Assembly: GCA_027366525.1 (NCBI GenBank)
Contig: DAHXKG010000005.1
Span: 66,575 to 130,574 of the forward strand
DNA length: 64,000 nucleotides
Reading direction: 5' to 3'
Source of the DNA: a candidate division FCPU426 bacterium
Lineage (GTDB): Bacteria; Oederibacteriota; Muellerivitia; Muellerivitales; DAHXKG01
Below are positions 43,712 to 54,692 of the stretch, piece after piece. The notes beneath the pieces are model-generated. The model worked only from the letters and a program-made list of their open reading frames with translations, searched no databases and was not told the origin of the DNA. Position numbers and translations under genes: made by a program. How positions within the stretch are numbered: the stretch's first letter is position 1; every line of letters starts with the position of its first letter.

Positions 43712-44203
43712 ATGAAAAATAAAATTATTGATAATAATACATTTGAAAAACGACCATGGAAAATCGTGATTATTGTGAGTCGGTTTAATGAGATAATTTC
43801 CAAACGCCTTTTAGAAGGTGCGCTAGCCATTTTAAAAAAATATAATGTGAAGGAAGAGGATATTGGTATTATATGGATCGCTGGAGCTTGGGAAATCAGT
43901 CTGATTGCACAAGAAGTGGCTGCTACGAAAAAATGGGATGCAGTATTAACGCTCGGAACCATTATTCAAGGGGAAACTTTGCATCATGAATATCTGGCTC
44001 AGGCAATTTCGAATGGACTGATGCAGGTTTCATTGAACGAAAAAATACCCATTGGTTTTGGAATTTTAACAGTGAAAAATTTAGAACAAGCCTTGGCTCG
44101 CGCAGGAGATATTTCCCAGAATAAAGGGGCAGAAGCGGCATTTCATGTTTTGGAAACGTTATCAGTTTTAACCCAAATTTCCAGACTGCCTGACCCATCA
44201 TGA
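43712..44203 (+). CDS. ribH: 6,7-dimethyl-8-ribityllumazine synthase
   Basis: A 163-residue lumazine synthase, which forms icosahedral or pentameric particles. Typical motifs are VSRFNEIISKRLLEGA, GAWEISLIAQEV and IIQGETLHHEYLAQAI (the catalytic histidine is in the HHEY part; most homologues have HFDY). It completes the pathway set of ribD, ribE, ribBA and ribH. It overlaps nusB by ATGA, a common pairing in many bacteria. Confidence 0.93.
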   Translation: MKNKIIDNNTFEKRPWKIVIIVSRFNEIISKRLLEGALAILKKYNVKEEDIGIIWIAGAWEISLIAQEVAATKKWDAVLTLGTIIQGETLHHEYLAQAISNGLMQVSLNEKIPIGFGILTVKNLEQALARAGDISQNKGAEAAFHVLETLSVLTQISRLPDPS

Positions 44204-44598
44204 GTAATCTTCGCAGAAGTCGGGAATTAGCACTACAAATGCTTTTTCAACTCGATTGTGGAGGGGTGACCCTTTCAGATCTTGAAAATTTTTTTTTATC
44301 GTCAATTTCTGAAAAGGAAAAAGTGAAGATGCGAGCATGGAATAGTGTGAAACAGACATGGCTACATTTACAGGACATTGATCGGCAACTTCGACGGATT
44401 ACAGAAAATTGGGAATTATCTAGAATGGCGGCAATTGATCGGAATGTACTTCGATTGGCTGCGAGCGAAATTTTTTATGATCCCAGTATCCCCAAATCAG
44501 TTTCGATTAATGAAGCTATTGAAATCGCAAAAAAATTTAGTACAGATGAATCAGGTAAATTTGTAAATGGTGTTTTGGATCAATTGGAAAAACAATAA
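44200..44598 (+). CDS. nusB: Transcription antitermination factor NusB
   Basis: A 132-residue all-helical protein that, with NusE (S10), binds boxA RNA in rRNA antitermination. The N-terminal RRSRELALQMLFQLD and the C-terminal KSVSINEAIEIAKKFSTDES and FVNGVLD are diagnostic. It overlaps ribH by 4 bases, an arrangement widespread in bacteria, so it is transcribed with the riboflavin genes. Confidence 0.94.
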   Translation: MSNLRRSRELALQMLFQLDCGGVTLSDLENFFLSSISEKEKVKMRAWNSVKQTWLHLQDIDRQLRRITENWELSRMAAIDRNVLRLAASEIFYDPSIPKSVSINEAIEIAKKFSTDESGKFVNGVLDQLEKQ

Positions 44599-44626
44599 GT
44601 GAATAATTGAGTTGGATAGGGATACA

Positions 44627-44974
44627 ATGTCATCCGTTCTTCCGGAAAATATAGAGAACTTTATCAGACAAGTTGTTCCCTCATTTATTTCATGGGATAT
44701 TTTAATTTGCTTTTATAAACATCCCAAAAACACCGGGACTATTTCTGAAATTGCGTATATGATTGGGCGGTCGGAGAAAGACATTAAAGAGCCGTTGATT
44801 TTGTTGGTTCGATTAACTATTATTTCTGCAAGAAAAATCAATGAGGAAATAGGGTTTGAACTAAATAAAAATTCAAATCTCTATCCTGCTTTTGTGGAAT
44901 TTTCTGAATATAATGTTTCTCAAGAAAATCGATTAAAAATTTTAAGTTGGTTGCTTGAGCAAAATAGACACTAA
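44627..44974 (+). CDS. Hypothetical winged-helix-like protein
   Basis: A 115-residue protein with a pattern suggesting a small winged-helix fold: ISWDILICFYKHPKNTGTIS then EIAYMIGRSEKDIKEPLILL. It could be a DNA-binding regulator, but no family is recognised. I chose ATG 44627 over the TTG at 44612. It follows nusB by 28 bases and is followed by a gene-free gap of about 240 bases. Confidence 0.5.
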   Translation: MSSVLPENIENFIRQVVPSFISWDILICFYKHPKNTGTISEIAYMIGRSEKDIKEPLILLVRLTIISARKINEEIGFELNKNSNLYPAFVEFSEYNVSQENRLKILSWLLEQNRH

Positions 44975-45216
44975 AAGCGTCCTGAATCTCAAGTTGAAAA
45001 TAACCGCTCAATTCCAACACCAAAACTGAAATTGCAGAATACAGTCAACCAATTTTGAGTGGCTTTGAAAAGCGATGCATCATGAGCATTTACTAACGCA
45101 TACCACACTTAAAAACACACTTTGATAGATCGATTTACAAAATTAGGTTGATCGACTGAATAAATTAAAATTTCAAAAATAAATGGATATGATAGAATTT
45201 ATCAAGAGGAGGAGTA

Positions 45217-45948
45217 ATGATTTACGGGATTTTTTCAGATATTCATGCAAATCTTGAAGCCATGGAAGTGGTTTATCAATCCATGAAACAAAAAAAAGTG
45301 GAAGAGTATTTTTGTTTGGGAGATTTGGTTGGCTATCATGCGAATCCCAATGAAGTTATTGACTTAATTAGAGAGATGAATTGTTGGAAAATTATTCTCG
45401 GAAATCATGATGCCGCGTGTATTGAGCGTATATCGATGAATCGATTTAATGAACCGGCTCAAAAAGTTTTAGAATGGACTCGCAAGCAATTAACCGAATC
45501 TAACTTTCAGTTTTTGAATCAATTGATTTTGCGATGTGATGTTGGAGATATCACGTTAGTTCATTCATCACCATTTCAATCAGAAGAATGGCATTATCTT
45601 TCCCAACTGGAGGATTTGGAAAAAAATTTCCGTTATTTTCAAGGTAATATTTGTTTTTTTGGGCACGTCCATAAACCCATGATTGCTGAACAAGCTTCTA
45701 ATGGGGAAGTAAAATTAATTAACCAATTGGAGTATACCTTGAAGCCCCATTGCCGTTATTTAGTGAATGTTGGGAGCGTGGGTCAGGCGCGAGATGGCAA
45801 TCCGCAAACAGCGTATGTCTTATATGATTCTCAATCACATCAATTACTCATCCAACGGTTAGATTATGATTTTAGAAAAACAGCTCAAAAAGTACGAGAT
45901 GTAGGTCTCCCGGAATATTTTGCCCAACGTTTGTTGCTTGGAAAGTAA
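45217..45948 (+). CDS. Calcineurin-like metallophosphoesterase
   Basis: A 243-residue phosphoesterase of the YfcE/MJ0936 type. The metal-binding motifs are in order: FSDIHANLEA, CLGDLVGYHANP, LGNHDAACIE, LVHSSPF and FGHVHKP. The usual product is a broad phosphodiesterase; the substrate is unknown. A very strong GAGGAGGAG Shine-Dalgarno precedes the ATG. It ends 3 bases before ligA, so both are cotranscribed. Confidence 0.88.
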   Translation: MIYGIFSDIHANLEAMEVVYQSMKQKKVEEYFCLGDLVGYHANPNEVIDLIREMNCWKIILGNHDAACIERISMNRFNEPAQKVLEWTRKQLTESNFQFLNQLILRCDVGDITLVHSSPFQSEEWHYLSQLEDLEKNFRYFQGNICFFGHVHKPMIAEQASNGEVKLINQLEYTLKPHCRYLVNVGSVGQARDGNPQTAYVLYDSQSHQLLIQRLDYDFRKTAQKVRDVGLPEYFAQRLLLGK

Positions 45949-48024
<2,076 letters not shown>

Positions 48025-48027
48025 ATT

Positions 48028-48513
48028 ATGAAAAAGCAATATTTTTTTATATTAGGACTGACAGTATTACTTGGAGTGGCGAATAAGCTATTAGCACAAA
48101 ACGCCAAGATAGCGATGGGTAAGATTGTAACGAAAGAAAAAGCCATGGAGCAGCAGATTCAAAGTGATCAGAGTCAATTGCGTTTATTGACGCATGACTG
48201 GATTCGGGCCCGCTTAAAAACTGTTTTATATAACGATCGATATCTTCGTGCCTATCAACACTGGATCCATGCTCCGGACGCAGATCAAACTCGCGATGAA
48301 TATTATGAAAAAAAAGCACAAAACTTATTTTTTATTTCAATTGAAAACAGGAAAATCGCTTGGTACAAAATGCAAGATGCCCAACATCGTTTATCCATCG
48401 ATAAAAGAAAATTATCTATGGATAATGCTCAAGAACAAATTCTCAAAGCCGAGGTAACGATTGATCAGTTAAATGCTAAAATTAAGTCGTATGATCAAAA
48501 AATATCCAAATAA
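48028..48513 (+). CDS. Small exported coiled-coil protein upstream of secA
   Basis: A 161-residue protein with a signal peptide (FFILGLTVLLGVANKLLA, cleavage near AQNAKI), then a highly helical, charged mature part ending KIKSYDQKISK. I recognise no family. It follows ligA by 3 bases and precedes secA by a 241-base gap holding two dyads. The position resembles that of SecM, but no SecM-like arrest motif (such as RAGP) is visible near its C-terminus. It could be an unrelated periplasmic chaperone-like protein. Confidence 0.55.
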   Translation: MKKQYFFILGLTVLLGVANKLLAQNAKIAMGKIVTKEKAMEQQIQSDQSQLRLLTHDWIRARLKTVLYNDRYLRAYQHWIHAPDADQTRDEYYEKKAQNLFFISIENRKIAWYKMQDAQHRLSIDKRKLSMDNAQEQILKAEVTIDQLNAKIKSYDQKISK

Positions 48514-48601
48514 GGATAGGTTTATAAAAGTTATTTTAACTAGAGCAACCAGAATTTGATTTTAGACTAAGGTGAATCGATAAAGTAACAGACATCTTGA
48601 A

Positions 48602-48623
48602 CTTGATTGACGTGACAATCAAG
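48602..48623. repeat. Perfect hairpin in the secA leader region
   Basis: CTTGATTG (48602-48609) and CAATCAAG (48616-48623) pair perfectly around the 6-base loop ACGTGA. There is no U tract after it on either strand, so an RNA structure or a protein-binding dyad is more likely than a simple terminator. Confidence 0.6.
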
Positions 48624-48709
48624 AATACGTATAGTTAAGGTCTATTGGAAAATGTTTTTGAAATGCATTTTATGGTAAAAGATTGATTCTTGATCCAAAT
48701 AAAAAAAGT

Positions 48710-48728
48710 CATAGACGAATCGTCTATG
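48710..48728. promoter_or_regulatory. Perfect 9-base dyad 26 bases before the secA start codon
   Basis: CATAGACGA and TCGTCTATG flank a single central A. In RNA it would form an 8-pair stem with a 3-base loop. A run of seven A residues precedes it, so read on the minus strand it would be a stem followed by a T tract, a possible antisense terminator; read as DNA it is a compact operator. Confidence 0.55.
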
Positions 48729-48754
48729 TATACCTTTGAGAAAGTGAATAAACG

Positions 48755-51406
48755 ATGCTTCAAAATATGTTGAAAAAATTTTTTGGCACACATTCGGAAC
48801 GACAATTAAAAAAAATTGAGCCCCACCTGCAATCGATTAATGCATTAGAACCCACAATGAAATCGCTTAGTGACACGCAACTTCAAAAAAAAACGTTGGA
48901 ATTTAAAGATCGATTAAGTCATGGCGAGAACTTAAATGATCTCTTAGATGAAGCTTTTGCGGTGGTTCGAGAAGCGGCTTGGCGAACCATTGGATTGCGC
49001 CCGTTTGATGTTCAACTTTTGGGTGGAATAGTTTTACATGAGGGTAAAATTTCCGAAATGAAAACCGGAGAGGGTAAGACCTTAGTGGCAGTATTGCCAG
49101 TGTATTTAAATGCGCTTACTGGCGACGGGGTTCATGTGGTGACTGTGAATGATTACTTGGCGGAAAGAGATAGTTTGGGACGGGGTACATTTAAAGGGAT
49201 GGCGAATATCTATCAGTTTTTAGGACTGTCCTGTGGTGTTATCAAACACGGATTGTCTTTTGAAGAACGCCAGGCCGCCTATGCTTGTGATATTGTCTAT
49301 GCGACAAATAACGAGCTAGGATTTGATTACTTGCGCGATAATATGTCTACGGATCCTCGGTATTTGGTTCAACGCAAATTAAACTATGCGATTGTTGATG
49401 AAGTTGACAGCATTTTAATTGATGAAGCTCGTACACCATTAATCATTTCAGGTCCAAGCGAAGAGTCAACGGAATTGTATTATCAAATTGATAAAATTAT
49501 TCCAGATCTCAAAAGAGGTGCGGATTATGACCTCGAAGAAAAAACCAAATCTGTTTTTTTAACAGAAACTGGGGTAGCCCATGTTGAAAAATTAATCAAA
49601 GTTGATAATTTATATGATCATAAAAATGTTCACTTGGTACACCATGTTCAACAGGGATTAAAAGCACATGTTATTTTCAAAAAGGATGTCGACTATATTG
49701 TAAAAGATGGAGAAGTAATTATTGTGGATGAATTTACAGGTCGATTAATGCCCGGAAGACGATATAGTGATGGGTTACATCAAGCTTTAGAAGCCAAGGA
49801 ACATGTGAAAATTGCAGAAGAGAATCAGACGTTAGCTACAATTACGTTTCAGAATTTTTTTAGAATGTATAAAAAATTAGCTGGGATGACAGGAACTGCG
49901 GAAACTGAAGCAGCTGAATTTGCAGAAATATATAATCTGGAAGTGATACCTGTTCCAACCAATCGTCCGATGATTCGTCGAGATGAATCTGATGCAGTCT
50001 ATCAATCCGAACAAGAAAAATTTAATGCCATTGTGAATGATATAGCTGAGTTTTACAATAAACAACAACCTGTTTTAGTTGGCACGGTGTCGATTGAAAA
50101 AAATGAAAAATTATCGACCTTACTCAAGAAAAAAGGAATAAAACACCAAATATTAAATGCAAAATTCCATGAACGTGAAGCAGAAATCATTGCACAAGCA
50201 GGTCAATTGGGAGCAATTACGATTGCGACCAATATGGCAGGCCGTGGTACTGATATTGTTTTAGCTGAGGAAGTAAAAAAATTGGGAGGTTTGGTTGTCA
50301 TCGGGACAGAAAGACATGAAAGCCGCCGCATTGATAATCAGCTCCGCGGTAGATCGGGACGCCAAGGCGATCCTGGCCTATCAAGATTCTATGTTTCATT
50401 AGAAGATGATCTAATGAGAATTTTTGGGTCCGATCGCTTGAAAAATTTAATGGGGAAATTAGGAATGCAAGAAGGCGAAGTAATTTCACATCCATGGGTT
50501 TCGAAAGCCATTGAGCGAGCTCAAAAAACAGTGGAAGGGCACAACTTTGATATTCGAAAACACTTATTGGAATATGATGATGTAATGAATAAGCAACGTG
50601 AAGTTATTTATAACGAGCGGAATCGAGTATTAAAAGAGACAAATCTTCGGGATCATATGATTGAAGTTTTGGAAGATATTGGGGCCAATGTGTTGGATAT
50701 TTATGCACCGGATCGAGTCCGGCCAGATGATTGGGATGTTCCGGCGTTAAAGAAATGGTTTCTAAGTGTTTTTTTAAAAGATCTGTCATTAAATGATGAA
50801 AATATTTATTTAATGAACAGAACAGCATTGTTTGAAGCATTAAAATTAGAAATGATAAAAAATTATGAAATAAAAGAAAAAATCTTAACAGCTGAGGTTT
50901 TGAGAAATTTAGAGAGAACCATTTTGCTTCAAGTGGTGGATAATCAATGGAAAGATCATTTATTAAATATGGATCGGCTAAAAGAGGGTATTGGATTACA
51001 GGCTTATGGTCAAAATGATCCACTCATTGCTTATAAAAAACAAGGCTTTTTAATGTTTGATGAAATGATTGCTCGAGTGAAGGAAGAAACAGTACAGATG
51101 ATTTTTATGGTACAGTCCATGAATGTGTCGGATCAAATGTTCTCGCAAAATCGATCTCGTAAAATTCGGGAAGAACACCCTGAATTTGATATGAATATAG
51201 CTGCCCAAAATCCCGTTTTAACACGGGCGGGAGGAAGTTCAAATGTAGTGCCTTCCATGGTTTATTCTGAAGGAGGAACCTCCGAGGAATCAGAGCCGGT
51301 TAAACTGCAGCCGATTCGTCGCGATTCTCCTAAAGTAGGAAGAAATGATCTTTGTCCATGTGGGTCTGGGAAAAAATATAAAAAATGTCATGGACAAAGT
51401 AATTAA
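48755..51406 (+). CDS. secA: Preprotein translocase ATPase SecA
   Basis: An 883-residue motor of the Sec pathway. Walker A is MKTGEGKT (103-109), Walker B region [15 protein letters not shown], and motif [15 protein letters not shown]. The preprotein cross-linking and helical scaffold domains follow. The C-terminus has the SEC-C zinc motif [14 protein letters not shown] that binds SecB and phospholipids. The start ATG lies after the two dyads noted. It is followed by priA after 60 bases. Confidence 0.97.
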   Translation: MLQNMLKKFFGTHSERQLKKIEPHLQSINALEPTMKSLSDTQLQKKTLEFKDRLSHGENLNDLLDEAFAVVREAAWRTIGLRPFDVQLLGGIVLHEGKISEMKTGEGKTLVAVLPVYLNALTGDGVHVVTVNDYLAERDSLGRGTFKGMANIYQFLGLSCGVIKHGLSFEERQAAYACDIVYATNNELGFDYLRDNMSTDPRYLVQRKLNYAIVDEVDSILIDEARTPLIISGPSEESTELYYQIDKIIPDLKRGADYDLEEKTKSVFLTETGVAHVEKLIKVDNLYDHKNVHLVHHVQQGLKAHVIFKKDVDYIVKDGEVIIVDEFTGRLMPGRRYSDGLHQALEAKEHVKIAEENQTLATITFQNFFRMYKKLAGMTGTAETEAAEFAEIYNLEVIPVPTNRPMIRRDESDAVYQSEQEKFNAIVNDIAEFYNKQQPVLVGTVSIEKNEKLSTLLKKKGIKHQILNAKFHEREAEIIAQAGQLGAITIATNMAGRGTDIVLAEEVKKLGGLVVIGTERHESRRIDNQLRGRSGRQGDPGLSRFYVSLEDDLMRIFGSDRLKNLMGKLGMQEGEVISHPWVSKAIERAQKTVEGHNFDIRKHLLEYDDVMNKQREVIYNERNRVLKETNLRDHMIEVLEDIGANVLDIYAPDRVRPDDWDVPALKKWFLSVFLKDLSLNDENIYLMNRTALFEALKLEMIKNYEIKEKILTAEVLRNLERTILLQVVDNQWKDHLLNMDRLKEGIGLQAYGQNDPLIAYKKQGFLMFDEMIARVKEETVQMIFMVQSMNVSDQMFSQNRSRKIREEHPEFDMNIAAQNPVLTRAGGSSNVVPSMVYSEGGTSEESEPVKLQPIRRDSPKVGRNDLCPCGSGKKYKKCHGQSN

Positions 51407-51466
51407 GTATAAACAATAATTGTATGTTATTTTTAATCAAAAATTCATATAAGAAATTTTATTGGT

Positions 51467-53677
51467 ATGGATGAATTATATGCAGGACTTGTTTTCCCAA
51501 CTCCATTAAAAAAGATATTTTATTATTCAGTTCCAGTTCATTTGCAAAAGAAAATTCAAATTGGAACACGGTGTTCAGTTTCATTCAAAAATAAACAAAC
51601 CATTGGCTTGGTCATCAACTTAAATTCTCAAATATCTTCGGACATCAAGAATATTAAAACCATTAATAGTTTATTAGATGAACAATCGTTGATAACTTCC
51701 GATCTTTTGAAATTGGGATTGTGGATTTCAAAATATTATTATTGTTCGTTGGGAGAAGCTTTTTTTTCAATGTTGCCTATTAGTACTCGGAGAGTCGGAA
51801 AAATCGTTTTAACCCTTACAGAAAAAGGACTAAAAAATGAATTGGAAGTAAAAAAAATATTGGAGGATTCAAAAATCACAGGAATTACAGTCGAAGATCT
51901 CAAGGGAAAAGTAAAATATTATCCAGAACTCCATGAATTATCAGCTCAATTACTTGAAAAAGATTTGGCGCAACTTCAAGTCCATGCTCCTTTAAAGAAA
52001 AATTATACTCAAAAGGAAACAATTGGATGGATATCTGATCCTCGACGGCCCGAATTACTCAATCAACAAAAAAGTGTAATTGAAGCATTGTCAAAAATAT
52101 TGGAATTGGGTGTTTTTAAGTCGGTTTTGCTGCAAGGGGTAACTGGATCTGGGAAAACAGAAGTTTATTTACGATTGATTGAAAAAGTTATTCAATTTAA
52201 AAAACAAACCATTGTATTAATTCCGGAAATATCATTAACCCCACAAACATTATCAAGATTTATTGATCGATTTGGTAAAAATCAGGTTTCTGTTTTTCAT
52301 AGTAAATTAACACCCTTAGAGCGTGATTTTAATTGGCATCAAATTTTTTCAGGCTATTCTTCGATTGCGTTGGGAACTCGATCAGCTTTATTTGCTCCGA
52401 CTAAAAATCTTGGACTTATTATTGTCGATGAAGAACATGATCCATCGTACAAACAAAATGAAAGCCCAAGATATCATGCTCGCGATACTGCAATTAAGCG
52501 TGCACAATTGAATCAAGCATTAGTGGTTTTAGGAAGTGCGACCCCGTCATTAGAAACAATATATAACACTAAAATTGGGAAATATGATTGTTTGTACCTA
52601 CCGAATCGTATTCATCAACGAGTGCTCCCTAAAATGCACTTAATCGATTTGCGGGAAGAAATGACGAGCCGCCAGGCTAAAGAAATTCCCATTTTTTCAT
52701 TGGCATTAGAAGAAGCGATGAAACGGACACTTTCAAAGGGGGATCAAGTCATTTTGTTTTTAAATCGTCGTGGATTTAATCCGGTCAGCCAATGTTTAAA
52801 GTGTGGGAAAATTGTTTATTGTCCACATTGCTCCATTGCCGTGACCTATTATCAGTCGGACAACTGTTATATTTGTCATTATTGTAATTGGCAGGGAAAA
52901 CTCAATGAGAAATGCCTTTATTGTGGAGAAACTGCTGTTTACCAGACGGGAATTGGAACAGAACGTGTAGAAAAAGAAGTTATTGAAAAATTCTCTGGGT
53001 TTAAGATCGATCGGATGGATACAGACTCCACGAGAAAACGGAAAAGTTATGCAGAGATTCTTCAGCGGTTTTTAAAAAAAGAAACGCATATTTTAATAGG
53101 CACACAAATGATTGCGAAAGGTCATGATTTTCCTGATGTGACACTTGTTGGAATATTGCGGGGGGAAATTGGATTGTCTCTTCCAGATTTTCGCGCAGCG
53201 GAAAAAAACTTTAATCTATTAGTTCAAGTTTCTGGACGGGCAGGAAGATTTGAAAAGGAAGGTCACGTATTTTTACAGACATTCAACGCGGATCATCTAA
53301 GTATTCAAAAGTCTATGCTACAAGATGTGGATGGATTTTCTAAGGCTGAGCTTTCTCTTCGAAAACAATTGTTATATCCGCCTTATGTTAAATTAGGGTT
53401 AATCATTTTTGAAGGGCATTCTGAAGACCAAGTTTTGAATGAGGCCAATCAAATTTCTTTATTTCTTAAGAAAATAGCCTTGGATTTTTCAGTTGATGTC
53501 TTAGGCCCTGCCCCGGCCCCAATTCCCAAACTAAGAAATTTCTATCGATTTCAAATTTTGTTAAAATGTCAATCGGCTGAACCGCTTCGATCTCTAGTAG
53601 AAAAACTTGATGAACAATTTCATGTAAAATCGACCATCCGCCGAATTGTTGATTTTGATCCGCAAAATATGATGTAA
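51467..53677 (+). CDS. priA: Primosomal replication factor PriA (helicase)
   Basis: A 736-residue 3'-5' helicase that restarts stalled forks. The DNA-binding N-terminus is followed by helicase motifs: Walker A LLQGVTGSGKTEVYLRL, the DEEH box as IIVDEEHDPSY, and the conserved VLGSATPSLE. The two-zinc cysteine-rich insertion (CLKCGKIVYCPHC and CHYC...CLYC) is complete. Motifs V and VI read IAKGHDFPDVTLVGIL and LLVQVSGRAGR. Full length. The call is secure. Confidence 0.96.
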   Translation: MDELYAGLVFPTPLKKIFYYSVPVHLQKKIQIGTRCSVSFKNKQTIGLVINLNSQISSDIKNIKTINSLLDEQSLITSDLLKLGLWISKYYYCSLGEAFFSMLPISTRRVGKIVLTLTEKGLKNELEVKKILEDSKITGITVEDLKGKVKYYPELHELSAQLLEKDLAQLQVHAPLKKNYTQKETIGWISDPRRPELLNQQKSVIEALSKILELGVFKSVLLQGVTGSGKTEVYLRLIEKVIQFKKQTIVLIPEISLTPQTLSRFIDRFGKNQVSVFHSKLTPLERDFNWHQIFSGYSSIALGTRSALFAPTKNLGLIIVDEEHDPSYKQNESPRYHARDTAIKRAQLNQALVVLGSATPSLETIYNTKIGKYDCLYLPNRIHQRVLPKMHLIDLREEMTSRQAKEIPIFSLALEEAMKRTLSKGDQVILFLNRRGFNPVSQCLKCGKIVYCPHCSIAVTYYQSDNCYICHYCNWQGKLNEKCLYCGETAVYQTGIGTERVEKEVIEKFSGFKIDRMDTDSTRKRKSYAEILQRFLKKETHILIGTQMIAKGHDFPDVTLVGILRGEIGLSLPDFRAAEKNFNLLVQVSGRAGRFEKEGHVFLQTFNADHLSIQKSMLQDVDGFSKAELSLRKQLLYPPYVKLGLIIFEGHSEDQVLNEANQISLFLKKIALDFSVDVLGPAPAPIPKLRNFYRFQILLKCQSAEPLRSLVEKLDEQFHVKSTIRRIVDFDPQNMM

Positions 53678-53726
53678 TGGAAATGCGCGTTGGTGAGTCA
53701 TAATCAATGGGTACAAGGTTGAAAAA

Positions 53727-54671
53727 ATGTCTGACGTTATTTGTTTAAAGATAAAAAATACAAAAAAAGGATCCCAACGTATCATCGATTTTTTAGATAA
53801 TCGCTTTAAGTATTTTGATGTTCACACATGGAAAGCTAAAATTGAATCAGGGCATATTTTAGTCAACGGTAAGGAGGTTTCTCAAGATCAATTGATTTGC
53901 TGGGGCGATATTGTTTCATATCGGACAACGGCTTGGAAGGAACCCGCCGTTAATACACAGTATCATGTGATTTATGAAGATGAACATTTCCTGGCGGTAT
54001 CAAAGCCGAGCGGTCTTCCCGTTCATAGCGTAGGTCGATTTTTTCAAAATACACTGGTATCACTATTGCGGGCTCACTACCCTCGATTAAATTATTTAAA
54101 TTTGGCACATCGCCTTGATTCCGAAACAAGCGGCGTTGTCTTATTGTGTAAAACCCACGAAGCATTAAGGTTTATACAAAAAGAATGGACTCGAGGGAGT
54201 GTGCATAAGGAATATGATGCTTTTGTTTTTGGACAATTTCATCCCCAAGTGAGAACTATTTGTGCGCCCATTGGAGCTAAATTGAATGGTAAAATTAGGA
54301 TAAAACAAGGCATTGATTGGATTCGTGGGAAAATGGCCACTACAATTTTCAAAGCAGTTGAAATTAAAAGCACATTTTCATGGATCAAAGCTTTTCCAAT
54401 TACTGGTCGGACGCATCAAATTCGAGTTCAATTAGAGGCCATCAAATTTCCAATTATTGGGGATAAACTTTATTCAGGTAACGATGAAATATTTTTGAAC
54501 TTTCGGGGAAATGGATTTACAGATGAAATTGAAAAACAAGTTCAATTTTCAAGAACCGCATTGCACGCATGTCGACTCGAATTTACACATCCTCAAACGC
54601 AAAAAAAAATTGTTTTAGAAGCACCAATTCCATCTGAGATGCAAAAAAAATGGGAGTCATTCACTTCATAA
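53727..54671 (+). CDS. RluA/RluD-family pseudouridine synthase
   Basis: A 314-residue enzyme with an N-terminal S4 domain (RIIDFLDNRFKYFDVHTW to LVNGKEV) and the RluA-type catalytic domain. The catalytic aspartate is in HRLDSETSGVVLL, and TGRTHQIRVQLEAI follows near the C-terminus. It makes pseudouridine in rRNA or tRNA; the exact target cannot be told. An AAGG Shine-Dalgarno precedes the ATG. It converges with the AraC-type gene, whose stop is 21 bases away. Confidence 0.9.
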   Translation: MSDVICLKIKNTKKGSQRIIDFLDNRFKYFDVHTWKAKIESGHILVNGKEVSQDQLICWGDIVSYRTTAWKEPAVNTQYHVIYEDEHFLAVSKPSGLPVHSVGRFFQNTLVSLLRAHYPRLNYLNLAHRLDSETSGVVLLCKTHEALRFIQKEWTRGSVHKEYDAFVFGQFHPQVRTICAPIGAKLNGKIRIKQGIDWIRGKMATTIFKAVEIKSTFSWIKAFPITGRTHQIRVQLEAIKFPIIGDKLYSGNDEIFLNFRGNGFTDEIEKQVQFSRTALHACRLEFTHPQTQKKIVLEAPIPSEMQKKWESFTS

Positions 54672-54692
54672 ATGTGGATGAAATTTATTGAA

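Noticed and set aside
48028-48513. True SecM
   Set aside because: The position before secA fits, but there is no arrest motif and the mature part is a charged coiled coil; kept only as a hypothesis of an analogous role.
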